Below are positions 42,883-54,279 of a stretch of DNA of 64,000 bases, in pieces (within the stretch, counting starts at the first letter, position 1; each line of letters begins with the position of its first letter). Under the pieces are notes generated by a model. It had not been told where the DNA came from. It did not search any database and saw only the letters and a list, made by a program, of their open reading frames with translations. The position numbers were made by a program, and so were the translations under genes. The stretch is taken from assembly GCA_015143295.1 (NCBI GenBank), contig CM026570.1, forward strand, positions 25,303,250 to 25,367,249, in the 5' to 3' direction. Origin of the DNA: Tetracentron sinense. Lineage: Eukaryota; Streptophyta; Magnoliopsida; Trochodendrales; Trochodendraceae.

Positions 42883-45800
42883 CTGCATCACCAAAAGAGA
42901 TGTTAAATTGGGTTTTTAACAAGGTAAGGCTGAGATCAATATAAAAAAATTGCCATTCTCGTCAATTTAAAATTTCGTCTAGTCATCTAATGGTTGAACT
43001 ATAAGACATCATCTCATACAGGCCACCCTTGTTATGAGAGGGATCTAAATGGAATACTTCATTCTGATGCATCATGTATTCGGTAGATTATCAACACGTG
43101 ACTATCAAATTAATGTTGCCCTTGATTGACAGCTAACCAAATTAAATGTCCAAGAAGCTCTACCAAATAACTCAATTGCTCCAACGATAACAAATGTAGA
43201 ATAAAGTTCCGTAAGCTCGAGGATTTTACAATGATACAGAGATATTACATGCCTCTTGAGCATTTAAGCTACCACACCGCTACAAATCTAGTAAAACTAT
43301 ACAGCTGCTCAATTATGTTTGGGCAATCAAGCAAGTTCAGTGAAAAAAGGCTTCTATGAATCAAACCCCTTATATATACTAACAAAAACCCCGTCCGATG
43401 CATGGATAGTAACATAGACCTAGACAAAGGAAAAGATAAAGATAAATAAATAATTTGCAATAAAAGTTCACTTTATAAGACATTAATGAAAAATCTCTAA
43501 AATTTGGTAGAAAACTATCCATGCATGTATAGTTTTTATAATAAATAATGTGATATATGAATTCGTAGAAATGGGTCTGATAAGAGGATGGTGGAAATTA
43601 ATGATGCATTCCATGCCCACAATCAGACTGCATCCTCCACGGCCGAACTCTACAGGCTGACGCAATGGCAGCCACATCTTCGTAGGAGCCCTCTCTTATC
43701 AACCCACCCAAGCCTCCCTAATGGTAAGAGTGACCAGTCTCCCTATTCTTCATTATGACACAATGCCACCTTCGTCATTGGCATTGATGTAGAGACACTC
43801 TTCTCAACGACATACGCATTACTGTCCCTAATATCTACTTTGATGGTGCCCATGGACCATTGATACAACTGATTTGCACCAACTAAGAATCGAAGCTTCG
43901 CTTTCACAGAGCCCTTGGAGGATTCGTATTTCCCGTCATGTACGGTTCATCTATTGAGCACGACGACTGACTTGTGTTGATGAAACCAATGGTAACCATA
44001 TCCTTCCATAAGCAGTCCCTCAGTTTGGGTATGTTGTTGAGTATATTATGAAAGATGAAGAAGATTGACCATGAAAGCATTTCTAATGTTTAACGTGCAA
44101 GATGAATGACCTGCACAGAGAATCTCTTCCAAAAAATGCTATTTTGAAGGCTATTTGCATTTTGATTGAAACATGCATGATTTGCAGAGTGTGTTAGAAA
44201 AACACTGGCGATGCTAAAAAAAACTACAGAGGGCAGAAGGTTTATATAGAAGAGTTTAAAGAGCAACATTTCCAAAAAGGAGAAGTGAGTGCGCTTCGGA
44301 AGGGGAGGAATCGAATGCGAAACGTCAAGAGACTAAAAACGCATTCCCCTAGGTCCTAACACACCATAGCATATGTATTAAAAACAGTGTAGTTAAGGCC
44401 GACGCCTAGCATACGTATTAAAGACAATGTAGTTAAGGTGTTGCCTAGGCGACACCTAGGCGGTCGCCTAGGCGTTTTTGGGGGTGGGGCACCCGACTAG
44501 GTGATTAGGCAGTCGGAAATAGCTAGGCGGTTGCCTAGGCAATGCCTAGACGCCTAGGCGTTCGATATCTGGGTGGTCGCCTAGTCAACGCCTCGCCTAG
44601 CCAGAGCTAATTGCCTAGGCATCGCCTAGACGCCTTGACTACACTGATTAAAGATAACCTCACCTATTGTACAATAGCATACAATATCATATGTATGCTA
44701 ATGTAGAATGTGAAATGTCAGGCATGGTTCAAAATATCGAGACATATCGGCCGATTCGGGCCGATACGTATCGGGTTTTTGGGTATCCGATACCCAAATA
44801 CGGGGTAGAAAAAAAAAACTTCGAATCGTTGGTGTATTGAACATATCGTGCGTATCGAGCCGATACGGGCCGATACACCTATTTCAGTAGTTTAAAAAAA
44901 AAAAAAATTGTTTAGGAGAGGATTAGATATTGAAGAATCCCAACATAGTATGCCAAAATCCAGACGAGATTGAGAACTAAGAAGTGAAGTAGAAAAAGAA
45001 AAAAAAATCCAGAATTTTTTAGGAGAGGATTAGGGATTTAGGGCTTTAGGGTACATACTTTAACCACTGCATTAGCTCGCCGTCATCTTCAATCACATAT
45101 TCACATTGCCGTTGTCGCCCATCGGCCATCACAAAAACGAGGAGTTCCCTTGCAGCCGTTCTTTGCCCCTTTTCCTCTTTCAGCCGAAGGTAAGAACTCT
45201 GCTCTTACCTATTTTTTTTTTTGTGTTCTGTGTTTGATCGATGACTTTAAGTGAACTTGAAAGAGGATTGCTATCCTCACTCAGCCAAAACCATAATGTC
45301 CATATTAGAGGAGTGCTATCCTCACTCTGCAAATACTTATAATCTAATTGGGGGTGGGCTATCCTCACTCAACCACATATAATTAATAACCCTATTGGAG
45401 GAGTGCTAGCCTCACTCAGCCACACATACGATCAAACCTAGTGTCCCTTTTAGTGACTATTAATCACACCCTATGGTAAACAATTTTTAACTCTAGTTAA
45501 TTTTTTTTATATTTTTTCTTTTTAAAAACCAATATTAGAGTTAGACATGTGTCCCTTTTAGTGACTATTAATCACACCCTAAGGTTAAGAATTTTTGAAT
45601 CTAGTTAAATTTTTATATATTTATTTTTAAAAACCAATGACTGTTAATCATACCCTTAAGGTTAAAATTTTTTAACTCTAGTTAATCTTATTTATATTTA
45701 TTTTTAAAAACCAATATTAGAATTAGACATGTCAACATGTGTCCCTTTTAGTGACTTTTAATCACACCCTAAGGTTAAGAATTTTTAACTCTAGTTAATT

Positions 45801-48800
45801 TTTTTTATATTTATTTTTAAAAACCAATATTAGAGTTAGACATGTGTCCCTTTTAGTGACTATTACTCACACCCTAAGGTTCAAAATTTTTAACTCTAGT
45901 TATTTTTTTTATATTTATTTTTAAAAACCAATAACTGTTAAGTGTTAATCACACCCTTAAGGTTAAGAATTTTTAACTCTAGTTAATTATTTTTATATTT
46001 ATTTTAAAAATAATCAATATTAGAGTTAGACATGCCAACATGTGTCCCTTTTAGTGACTTTTAATCACACCCTATGGTTAAGAATTTTTAACTCTAGTTA
46101 ATTTTTTTTATATTTATTTTTAAAAACCAATATTAGAGTTAGACATGTGTCCCTTTTAGTGACTATTAATCACACCCTAAGGTTAAAATTTTTTAACTCT
46201 AGTTAATTTTTTTATATTTATTTTTAAAAACCAATGACTGTTAATCACACCCTTAGGTTAAGAATTTTTAACTCTAGTTAATTATTTTTATATTTATTTT
46301 TAAAAATCAATATTAGAGTTAGACATGTCAACATGTGTCCCTTTTAGTGACTTTTAATCACACCCTAAGGTTAAGAATTTTTAACTCTAGTTAATTTTTT
46401 TTTATATTTATTTTTAAGAACCAATATTAGAGTTAGACATGTGTCCCTTTTAGTGACTATTAATCACACCCTGAGTTTAAGAATTTGTGAATACAAATGT
46501 CTATATATTTTCATACTTTTGATTTATGAATGCAAGTGAGCTTCTATCACTTGGTTAAGTAACTATGGTTTATATTTTCATACATATTTATCAGCCTGCA
46601 CGCCTTTTTTAACTTATAAATGTTTTAACTCTCATATGTATGACTATAAATGTAGTTGGAGACCTTCATTTAGTTTGTTTTTAACTTATATGTGTATTAA
46701 AAGAGGTTTTATGCAAGGTATTCAAGTTTTTCCTTGCGTATCCAAGCTTTTTTTAGCGTATCCTGAATTTTTACGCCGTATCCAACCGATACGGTACCGA
46801 TACGCCAATACGTATCCTATTTTGGACTTACTGATACGGCGACCGATACCGATATTGAACCATGATGTCAGGAGACTAATAACGGTTCACATGAGATGAC
46901 ATAATGATTCGGTGGGGTTGAGAAGGTGAGGGGACACGTCCTAGAGAAGAAGAGAGGAGGGAGGAGAGAGAAGTGGTCCCACTTCTTGGTTGGTTGGTTT
47001 TATTGATTGTGGTGACATGGATTCATAGATTAAGTACGAATATGAGCATTTGGACAAAACTTTAATAGGGGTGTTTCAAAACTTTTTTTTTTTTTTGGAA
47101 AGATAGGTGATATGGGGAAAGATGAAGAGTTATGGAGATTTAATATGGAGTCAGTGGGGTTTACACCCTAATCTTTAATAAGGTGACATGTGGCAATAAT
47201 TTAGAGTTCAAATAGAAGCCTCTGGAAGAGCCACATGGAGACCAACTGAGTTATAGTAGTAATATAGATGGATGCCATGAAAACATCCCAATGTATCCAA
47301 ATAATCAAAGTGTATATCATTTATCAACTAACCAACCTAGATGATGAGATATGACAAACCCAAAGCATAAACCTCAAGTCAAAAACCACACAAATGGAGA
47401 AGTACAACTCACTTGAAAATGAAATTTAAAGAAACAACCAGTTAGCAGTAAAACAGAAAGTTGTCAACTAGAGTGTAATACTTGTCTTGAATTATTGACG
47501 TCTTTGGTGGATTCTCGATTCTACGAGAGTTTTTATGAAAGCTTTTCATTTGCTTCTCTTCCGTGGAAGTTTCAATTTCCCACAATTTATCCTTCTTCTT
47601 ATTCAACCTCTGATCAAAAAATCTATTAAAGAAATAAACAAGCTACCACTACTTTGCTAACTGATATCTTTCTCTGCCAACAAATGCCAATGACAAAGTC
47701 TGCCACAACATCCTTCTAAATATGGAGAGAACCTTTACGCAGCAACAAATTCGCGAGTTGTACTCCACTAAGGGCCATAGACCCGTAGTAGTAAAATATA
47801 CCAACAGCAACTACTTTGAAACTTGTAGTCAAAGAATGGGAACGTATCTCCAATAGCAACAAAACTACACAACATAGAACTATCAACGTGGTCTTTAATC
47901 AATAGAATTGGTGGAGAAATCATGTTCCATGTAGAATTTTACCTTGTTGCAGATGCTCTCTATGTGGTACCAGTTTCGTCCATGTATAGTTGTATTAAGG
48001 AATCTCTACAAGTTTGTATCTTCCAGGCATAGTTGTATCAGGCATCCACATTTTGTCACGTATATTTTGATTGAAAAAGCTATTTTGACATCTTCCGTTG
48101 TAATACATTCCCCATGTTTTTCATATAAAAGCTATCCAGCGGGTAAAGGTAACTATTAACGCAAAGAAAAGGCCAAAAAGGATCCACCGCTCACATTGTG
48201 GATAATTTGATAACAGCTCACCTAACAGTATAGACTATTCCACATAAAATTAATATGCTTAAAATATTATTGATCTTAAATATCTTGGTGGGAAGCAGGG
48301 ATAGATCCTGTGACCTTATGGTCACAGTGTAGAACATCAATCAATTGAGTTATGGGCTCAGACCATAAAACATTACCGCTTCAGTTTAGTTGCAAGCGAA
48401 ATGACACAACTACGGGTCAGATAATTCCTCTTGAACAATGTCATAGTGATAAAAAAAACTTTAATTTAATTTGGAACCCCACCCATCAAAAGAAAAACTA
48501 GAATGTTCCTAATACACAAATGTAACTGCAATTCATCAAATATATAGAATCTCAATTTATAAGCATTAACCACCATCAAAAGAATCAAAGCAAAGGGAAA
48601 AATAATAAAAGAACAGATGAAGGGTGGAGATTAGAAATTACATGTTTGCAAGGAATCCCGAGTTTCTTGAGCTTGAGAGTGCGGGTAACGAGCAGCTTCT
48701 GAAAGTCACCTATCTCAGTTTCAAGCTTTGTTACGTGGGTTTCAATCCCTCTCCCCACACCATTCAAAAACTCTGGAATTCCAACCTTTACTGCAACCAC

Positions 48801-49039
48801 ATCTCCAAAAACCACTCTTAGAATCAACATTTGTATCATAAAACCCCAAAGAAAACCCCAATGACAGAATTTCAGTTTGAAAAATATCCCTAAACCATAG
48901 GAAGAAAAATCCTAAAAAAATTATTCTTGGGGTATTTACCAATGTATGGGCTGGATTTGGAGAAAAATCTTGTGAATCCAGGAACGGCATGCAGTGTAGA
49001 GAGTGTCGATCTGTTTGAGAGGATTTGCTTCCAAGCCAT
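42796..49039 (-). CDS. mS41: Mitochondrial small-subunit ribosomal protein mS41 (IGR-motif family), three exons
   Basis: Minus-strand gene with exons 49039-48940, 48790-48642 and 42882-42796 (100, 149 and 87 bp), giving 111 residues. Both introns are GT-AG. The N-terminus ([23 protein letters not shown]) is basic and hydroxylated, as expected of a mitochondrial presequence. The core [38 protein letters not shown] and [19 protein letters not shown] matches the IGR motif domain of mS41 (yeast Fyv4), a component of the mitochondrial ribosome small subunit. The start is the first ATG and gives the presequence; the stop is TAA at 42798-42796. No disabling change is seen. Intron 1 is 149 bp (48939-48791). 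Intron 2 is about 5.8 kb and contains a hAT-like element and other repeats. The identification is from motif memory. Confidence 0.85.
42883..44380 (-). other. mS41 intron 2, proximal part with an unrecognised coding-like stretch
   Basis: At 43943-43743 the minus strand is open for 67 codons between a TGA and a TAG and has coding-like composition ([35 protein letters not shown]). Further down, [20 protein letters not shown] appears in another frame (about 43700-43640). I do not recognise the protein. It looks like a decayed exon or gene fragment captured in the intron. The rest is ordinary AT-rich intron. Confidence 0.35.
44380..44650. mobile_element. CCTAGGC-rich miniature inverted-repeat element
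   Basis: Terminal regions GTAGTTAAGGTGTTGCCTAG (left) and, inverted, GTAGTCAAGGCGTCTAGGCG (right) enclose about 220 bp. More than ten CGCCTAGGCG or GCCTAGGC palindromes occur inside. The left end is tandemly duplicated in a 49-bp unit (ATTAAAAACAGTGTAGTTAA and ATTAAAGACAATGTAGTTAA). Borders and duplication are not certain. Confidence 0.6.
45262..45430. repeat. Short tandem array, GAGTGCTATCCTCACTCAGCC units
   Basis: Four units of about 50-60 bp share AGGAGTGCTATCCTCACTC with variable spacers, directly before the larger array. Confidence 0.75.
45440..46480. repeat. Higher-order tandem array, about 300-bp period
   Basis: Monomers of about 85-110 bp contain GTGTCCCTTTTAGTGACTAT, TTTTTAACTCTAGTTAATTT and AACCAATATTAGAGTTAGAC. 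A short monomer with AACCAATGACTGTTAATCAC recurs every third position, so the real period is about 300 bp (starts near 45446, 45746, 46048 and 46338). At least three higher-order units are present. Confidence 0.75.
46865..48641 (-). other. Remainder of mS41 intron 2
   Basis: No gene is recognised. A poly-A/T tract (47083) and several short ORFs without domains are present. Confidence 0.5.
48642..48790 (-). CDS. mS41: mS41 exon 2 (IGR domain, first part)
   Basis: Follows acceptor GTGGTTGCAG. Opens by completing Val ([13 protein letters not shown]) and closes LGIPCKH before donor GTAATTTC, leaving phase 0. Confidence 0.85.
48940..49039 (-). CDS. mS41: mS41 exon 1 (presequence)
   Basis: ATG at 49039. 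It encodes 33 codons plus one base, ending CCATACATTG before donor GTAAATACC. Confidence 0.85.
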
Positions 49040-49153
49040 GACCGCAACACGCACTGCGCACCCCACTCAACAACTTCAAATATGCAAGAAGAGGGCTTGA
49101 GTTTTTTAACTTACAAAAGTCCCTCTTTTCTATTTGTAAATTGTAATGTAATT

Positions 49154-49388
49154 TGTTGGTATAATTATGGGTATAATGTAGTTATGGGCCTCTCTTATGT
49201 TGTAGGGGATCAATACTTATGCTTTTATTTCTTTTTTCTCTTGTATGGGCCTTGGGCACAGCTATTGTATTAACCAAGGATATATAGTCATTATAGAGAA
49301 GAAGAACCCTAACTTATTCATTCCCTCTTTCCCATTTCTCTTCTTTCTCTCTTTCTCTTCTCGTCTCTAACCTAGCTACAAACCTACT
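49154..49388 (+). mobile_element. 5' LTR of copia element F
   Basis: It starts TGTTGGTATAATTATGGG and ends AAACCTACT, 235 bp. A pentamer TAATT precedes it (49149-49153) and the same pentamer follows the 3' LTR (56025-56029). A TATA-like GGATATATAGTC lies near 49278. By eye it differs from the 3' LTR at about two dozen sites, so the insertion is not recent. Confidence 0.9.
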
Positions 49389-49401
49389 TGGTATCAGAGC
49401 A
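49389..49401 (+). promoter_or_regulatory. Primer-binding site of element F
   Basis: TGGTATCAGAGCA follows the LTR directly, a perfect initiator tRNA-Met complement. Confidence 0.9.
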
Positions 49402-50010
49402 TCTAAACAAAGAAGGGGTTTATTAAAACAACAACAACCACCAAAGAAGGAGCAAGTTGCTGATGTCATCACCGTACGGCTGACTTCAGCCATACGGCTT
49501 AGGCTACCCATGGGGTAAGTTTGAAGTTATTTTTTCAGAGAACTTGAATTTAGAGGAATTTTGAATCAAATATCATGTGATTTGGGTGAATATTGAAGAA
49601 GTTATGATGATTTAAAGGAAAATATAGAAACATTATGCAAAAACTTTCTATAGAGGTTCAGCTTCGTTTTTGCCCAAATAGATGGCTGTTTGTATGGATT
49701 AATGGACAAGGATCCTTCGTTTTTTTGAGAGAAACACTCCCACATAGTTTGTTGTTGATTCCATACTGATTTGGAGGCTCGGTGAGGTCTTTCTTACCCC
49801 CTAAACTACCATTTTTTCCTGTTCTTCACTATTTGTGGTCTGTTTTGATTATGGCAGCCTCTTAGGTTGCCTTGGTTGGCATTTTAAGGTCAATGGATTA
49901 TTGGAAATGAAGGTATTCAAGTATGGTGGTCTTCAAAGTTGAGATTGGAGGTGACTCCTTTTGTGCCATAGGATTGGAAGTGTGACTCCATTGTCCTACA
50001 AAAATTCTGG
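49402..50010 (+). other. Leader of element F
   Basis: About 600 bp without an ORF between primer site and gag. Confidence 0.5.
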
Positions 50011-50193
50011 TTGTGTATGTTTGAAGAAGAAATCCTAATGTCGGAAGGATCCCCCTCCTCAACTGTGGCACCTCCGCCTATAGGCCCCTGTCATGAGGGG
50101 TCTAGTAATGACAACCCTCACTTGCAAATCACTTTGGAGAGGCTTGATGGTGAAAACTACATTTATTGGGCTAAATCTGTTGCAATGTACATT

Positions 50194-51187
50194 CATAGTT
50201 CAAAATATCGGTATCGGTCACCGTATCGGTAAGTCCAAAATAGGATACATATCGGCGTATTGGTACCGTATTGGTTGGATACGGCGGAAAAATTCAGGAT
50301 AGGCTAAAAAAAACTTGGATATGCAAGGAAAAACTTGGTTACCTTGAATAAAACCTTTTTTAATGCAAATATAAGCTAAATGAAAGTCTTCAACTACATT
50401 TATAATCATACATATGAGAGTTAACAAATTTATAAGTTAAAAAAGGATTGCGCACTGATAAATATGTATGAAAATACAAACCATAGTTACTTAACCAAGT
50501 GATAAAAGCTCACTTGCATTCATAAATCAAAAATATGAAATACATAGACCTTTATATTCACAAATCAAATTACATACATGATAAAAGTTTAATACCACAT
50601 TGAGCTTCGTGCCGGTCATACTCTATTATTGTGGGATCAGGAATTGAGTAGAATGATACATTATAAGTCGTCTAGACATGATGACACCACTGTGTCCAAA
50701 TCATCATCGTGCAGTACATGCCTAAGTCCATTTGTACACATGCCTGTTGTTAAGTCCTGTCCATAACTGTCAGTCGAAGATTGATGCTGAACTTCATAAC
50801 TAATGGCTCCTAATAAGTAAGGTTGGGCTAGGGCATCGTAACTAGTGGCTCTTGATAAGTAGGCCTGGGCTAGGCCATCATAACCAGGGGGATAACCTTA
50901 TTTACATATTAATATCTAAAGTAAATAAAAATAAAATCAAGTTAAAATCATTTACTTAAATATATATTATGTAAATAAGTTGTATGTATCGGGTTTGTAT
51001 TGTGGATCCTAGTGTAAATGAAAGGAGAGAAAAAATTAACTGAAAAACCCCCGTATCGAGTGTATCGGGCCTGTATCGGTCCGATACAGTGGAGTTTTTT
51101 TTTCTAGCATATCAGTGTATCGGGTAGCTCCAAATAGGATATGTATCGGCCCGTATCAGTCGATACGTATCGATATTTTAAACCATG
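50194..51187. mobile_element. hAT-like element, relative of 44723-46864, in gag of F
   Basis: Terminal repeats CATAGTTCAAAATATCGG and, inverted at the right end, CATGGTTTAAAATATCG bound 994 bp. The flanking 8-mers at 50186-50193 and 51188-51195 are both TGTACATT. Subterminal GTATCGGCCCGTATC motifs match those at 44760 and 46800. A 150-bp stretch (50340-50540) is the inverse of 46490-46700. The tandem arrays are absent. Confidence 0.9.
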
Positions 51188-51226
51188 TGTACATTGGAGC
51201 AAAGGGTAAATTGGATTACCTACTTG

Positions 51227-52115
51227 CAAGGTTAGAAATTTCGACAAAATTTAGTATATTACGACGATATTTTTCGATCTCGATGGGTTCCAAAACATCT
51301 AAATCATGTATTTTGGTTTTTACAAAATTTCGCAAATTTCGATCGAAATTTCGTATTTTTCGGTCGAAATATTTTCTACTGGTTTTTTTTTTTGCATTTT
51401 CTCACACGGTTTTTACAAAATTTCGCAAATTTCGATCGAAATTTCGTATATTTCGTTCGAAATTTTTTCTACTATTTTTTTTTCATATTTTCTGTTGTTT
51501 ACTTATTTATATTTAAGTTGTAATGGTCATTTACAAAATAGAACTTATGTTATAAGATAATAATTTTAAATGCCTCTATATAAATCAATTTCATTCTTAT
51601 CTATATTTCAAAACCCTCTCTTAGATTACACTAATTACAATAAAGATTTTTAAAAATTGCATAAATGGCCATATTACCCTTATGTTGCAAGTATTAACCT
51701 AATTATATTTTATAAATTATATATGATTTAACTATTCTTAGTATTGATTTTGATTGTATTTGAGTTAATTGTTTGCTTGATTAAGAAATGAATGCAACTT
51801 TTTATGTAAGTCACATCAATATTAGTGAATCATACATTGTCGTCAGCATCAGCGCATGTCTTTGGCTCCCTTCGCATTGCATCTCTTATACACATTGTTG
51901 TTTTTTAAAATTTTATCATTCTCATATTTGTATTAACATCTATTTTAACATTTCCTGCAGTTTCATTGAAGAATTATATGTTTTTCACTATTTTTTTCGA
52001 TTTTCCTCCACATGCGATATCGTTCCCGTAATATCGATATATCTTGCGAAATATCCTCGATATATCTTTTTTCCACGGCTCGAAATGACATGCGATATCG
52101 ATATTCAGAACCTTG
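51227..52115. mobile_element. hAT-like element of a second family, in gag of F
   Basis: Terminal repeats CAAGGTTAGAAATTTCG and, inverted at the right end, CAAGGTTCTGAATATCG enclose 889 bp. Flanks CCTACTTG (51219-51226) and ACTACTTG (52116-52123) agree at seven of eight bases. A roughly 93-bp unit with AAATTTCGATCGAAATTTCG is tandemly duplicated at 51318-51480. No transposase. Confidence 0.85.
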
Positions 52116-53059
52116 ACTACTTGGAGAGATAGAGGAACCTGCCAAGTTGGACCCTACACATGCGAAGTGGACTCAAGACAATTTGATTGTGATGTCTTGG
52201 CTCACTAATTCAGTATTACCCCACATTAATAGGGGTTTGGTGTTCTTGAAGACTGCTAATGTCATTTGGGACACTCTCTCAAACCTACTCGAAGATAGGA
52301 AATTTTACCTAGCTCTATAAATTCAAAAGGATATCTCCCAAACTTGTCAGGGCGAAATGCCCTTGAATATGTACTATCCCAAGTTGAAAGAAAAATAAGA
52401 GGAATTTGATCACTACTCAGACTTTAAGCCCAGTTGTACTGCTGATGTTATGGCCTTCAAGAAGTGGGTTAAACGAATGCAGATTTTTGAGTTCCTTGCT
52501 AGTCTGAATTAGGAATATAAAAATGCTAGCTCACAGTCCCTAGGTCGAGATCCTACTCTTGAGAAACTTAGTCGTGTATATGCTCATATCCAGAATGAAG
52601 CAAGCAGACGTGATGTGATAACCCCCAGGATGGTAACTGCTCTAGAGAGGTCTGCCCTCTCCTCCATTTTCTAGCGTGGTAGAAGAAGAGGTGGTAGAGG
52701 ATCCTTTAGAGGTTGTGGTAATCGGTTTGATGGTGCCCATTTTGATGACAAAGACAAGTTAAAATGTGATTATTGTGGGAGGACTCGACACACCCATGAT
52801 CAGTGTTGGCAACTATATGGTCGGTCTACAAAAATGGGAGGTCACTTAGGTGGATATGGAGGTAATTCTCGCCGTCCCGAAGGGTTTGGAGATCCTTCTA
52901 CCCATACTGCTACAGCCACTGCGAATTTTGGGTTTACTAAAGCACCGACATCTCAGTTAGTACCTAGAGATGATAGGAAGTCTCTCCGCCGCGACCTTGA
53001 TGAAATGCATAGGGCCATGTCTCACTTGGAGACCCCTTCCCCTTTTTTTGTTTCTCAAG

Positions 53060-53855
53060 AGGATGTTTCCTCAGTTGGCTCTTTCTTTATCTGCTACTTC
53101 CTTTCAATGTGAAACTTGTGAATTGTCTAAACATTGTAAGGTTTCATACCCTCCTAGTAAATCTCAATGCAATTCACATTTTGAACTTGTTCATTCTGAT
53201 GTTTGGGGTCCTACACCCACCCCTTTTGCGTTTGATTATAAATATTTTGTGACTTTTGTGGATGATTTTTCCTGTGCAACTTCGATGTATCTTCTTAAGT
53301 CAAAATCTGATGTTTATGCTTCTTTTAAAGATTTTCATAAAATGGTTTGTACTCAATTTGATGCTAAGCTTAAGATCCTTCATTCTGATAATGGTAGGGA
53401 ATATCATAATAGAACTATGCACATACTTTACTGGCCATGGTATTGTTCACCAAACCACTTGTGTTCACAATCCACAACAGAATGGAGTGACTAAACGCAA
53501 GAATAGACACCTTCTTGACATCACCAGATCAAAGCTTTTTGTCATGCATGTCCCCAACTACATTTGGTCAGAAGCCTTACTTTTCATTGTCTTTCTTATG
53601 AATAGAATGCCCTCATGGATCTTGGGCTTCAAAGCTCCATTAGATGTCCTTTCACCTATATCTCCACATTTCCCTATCCCACCTAAAGTATTTGGGTATG
53701 TCTGCTTTGTGCATGTGCCTAAACCTGACTGTACCAAATTTGGTCCTCGTGCTGTTAAGTGTGTTTTTCTTGAATATTCCCCCACTCAAAAGGGTTATAA
53801 GTGCTACCATCCCCCCTCCAAGAGGAAGTTTCTGTCTATGGATGTCTTTCTTTGA
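53060..53855 (+). pseudogene. Copia integrase of element F
   Basis: Begins within the pre-integrase domain (CETCELSKHCKVSYPP, the second half of the HHCC zinc motif). Then FELVHSDVWGPTP (first Asp), FVTFVDDFSCATSMYLLKS, LKILHSDNGREYHN (second Asp), and, in a shifted frame from about 53440, QNGVTKRKNRHLLDITR and YIWSEALL. It ends FLEYSPTQKGYKCYHP. The first His residues of the zinc motif and all of the protease are missing upstream. Confidence 0.85.
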
Positions 53856-54279
53856 GGATGATACTTACTTTCCTCCTCCAAAGACCCCTCTTCAGGGGGA
53901 GAATGTTGATGTTGAAGTATTGTCTTCTCCTATACCTCTTCCTATTTTCGATATCCCTGACTCTACTGAGATTGATATTGGACATACGCAAGAGAAAGAG
54001 TTGCAGGTTTACTCCAAGTGACCTCGACCTATGTCTCACGCTCCCTGCCAAGATTCGCCCTCGGATCTGAATCCTTCCAACTCAAGTAATATTTCTGATT
54101 CACCTGTTGATGATTCTGATCTCCCTATTGTCATTAGAAAATGAGTTAGATCTTGCACTCACCATCCTATCTCTAATTTTGTTTCTTACAACTCATTATC
54201 TCCTTCATATCGTATTTTTTCCTCTTTTTTGTCTTCGGTGTCTTTCTCTTACAATGTTTCTGAAGCACTTGCTCATCCT

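Larger units (their letters stand above)
44723..46864. mobile_element. hAT-like nonautonomous element with tandem arrays, inside mS41 intron 2
   Basis: Terminal repeats CATGGTTCAAAATATCG and, inverted at the right end, CATGGTTCAATATCGG bound 2142 bp. The flanking 8-mers at 44715-44722 and 46865-46872 are both ATGTCAGG. The subterminal zones are rich in CCGATACGTATCGG-like motifs. Inside are a four-unit array (about 45262-45430) and a long array (about 45440-46480). No transposase frame exists. A 994-bp relative lies at 50194. Confidence 0.9.
50011..52910 (+). pseudogene. Gag of copia element F, split by two hAT-like elements
   Basis: It starts at 50011 or 50038 (MSEGSPSSTVAPPPIG) and reads LERLDGENYIYWAKSVAMYI, a copia capsid start, up to the element at 50194. 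Only 39 bp (51188-51226, GAKGKLDYLL) separate that element from the next. The frame resumes at 52124 with EEPAKLDPTHAKWTQDNLIV and WLTNSVLPHINRGLVFLKT. The knuckle CDYCGRTRHTHDQC is at about 52767-52808. Stops (for example TAA at 52318, TAG at 52510) interrupt it. Confidence 0.8.

Noticed and set aside
45440..46480. CRISPR-like regular repeats
   Set aside because: Repeats are directly contiguous, AT-rich and inside a plant transposon. There are no unique spacers of constant length.
52000..52090. GATATCG-rich right end of 51227-52115 as a separate promoter palindrome cluster
   Set aside because: The motifs are the subterminal repeats of the hAT-like element. No LTR or TATA arrangement is present.
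53558..53785. Minus-strand ORF opposite F integrase, and other antisense ORFs in pol genes
   Set aside because: Antisense shadows of conserved plus-strand motifs.
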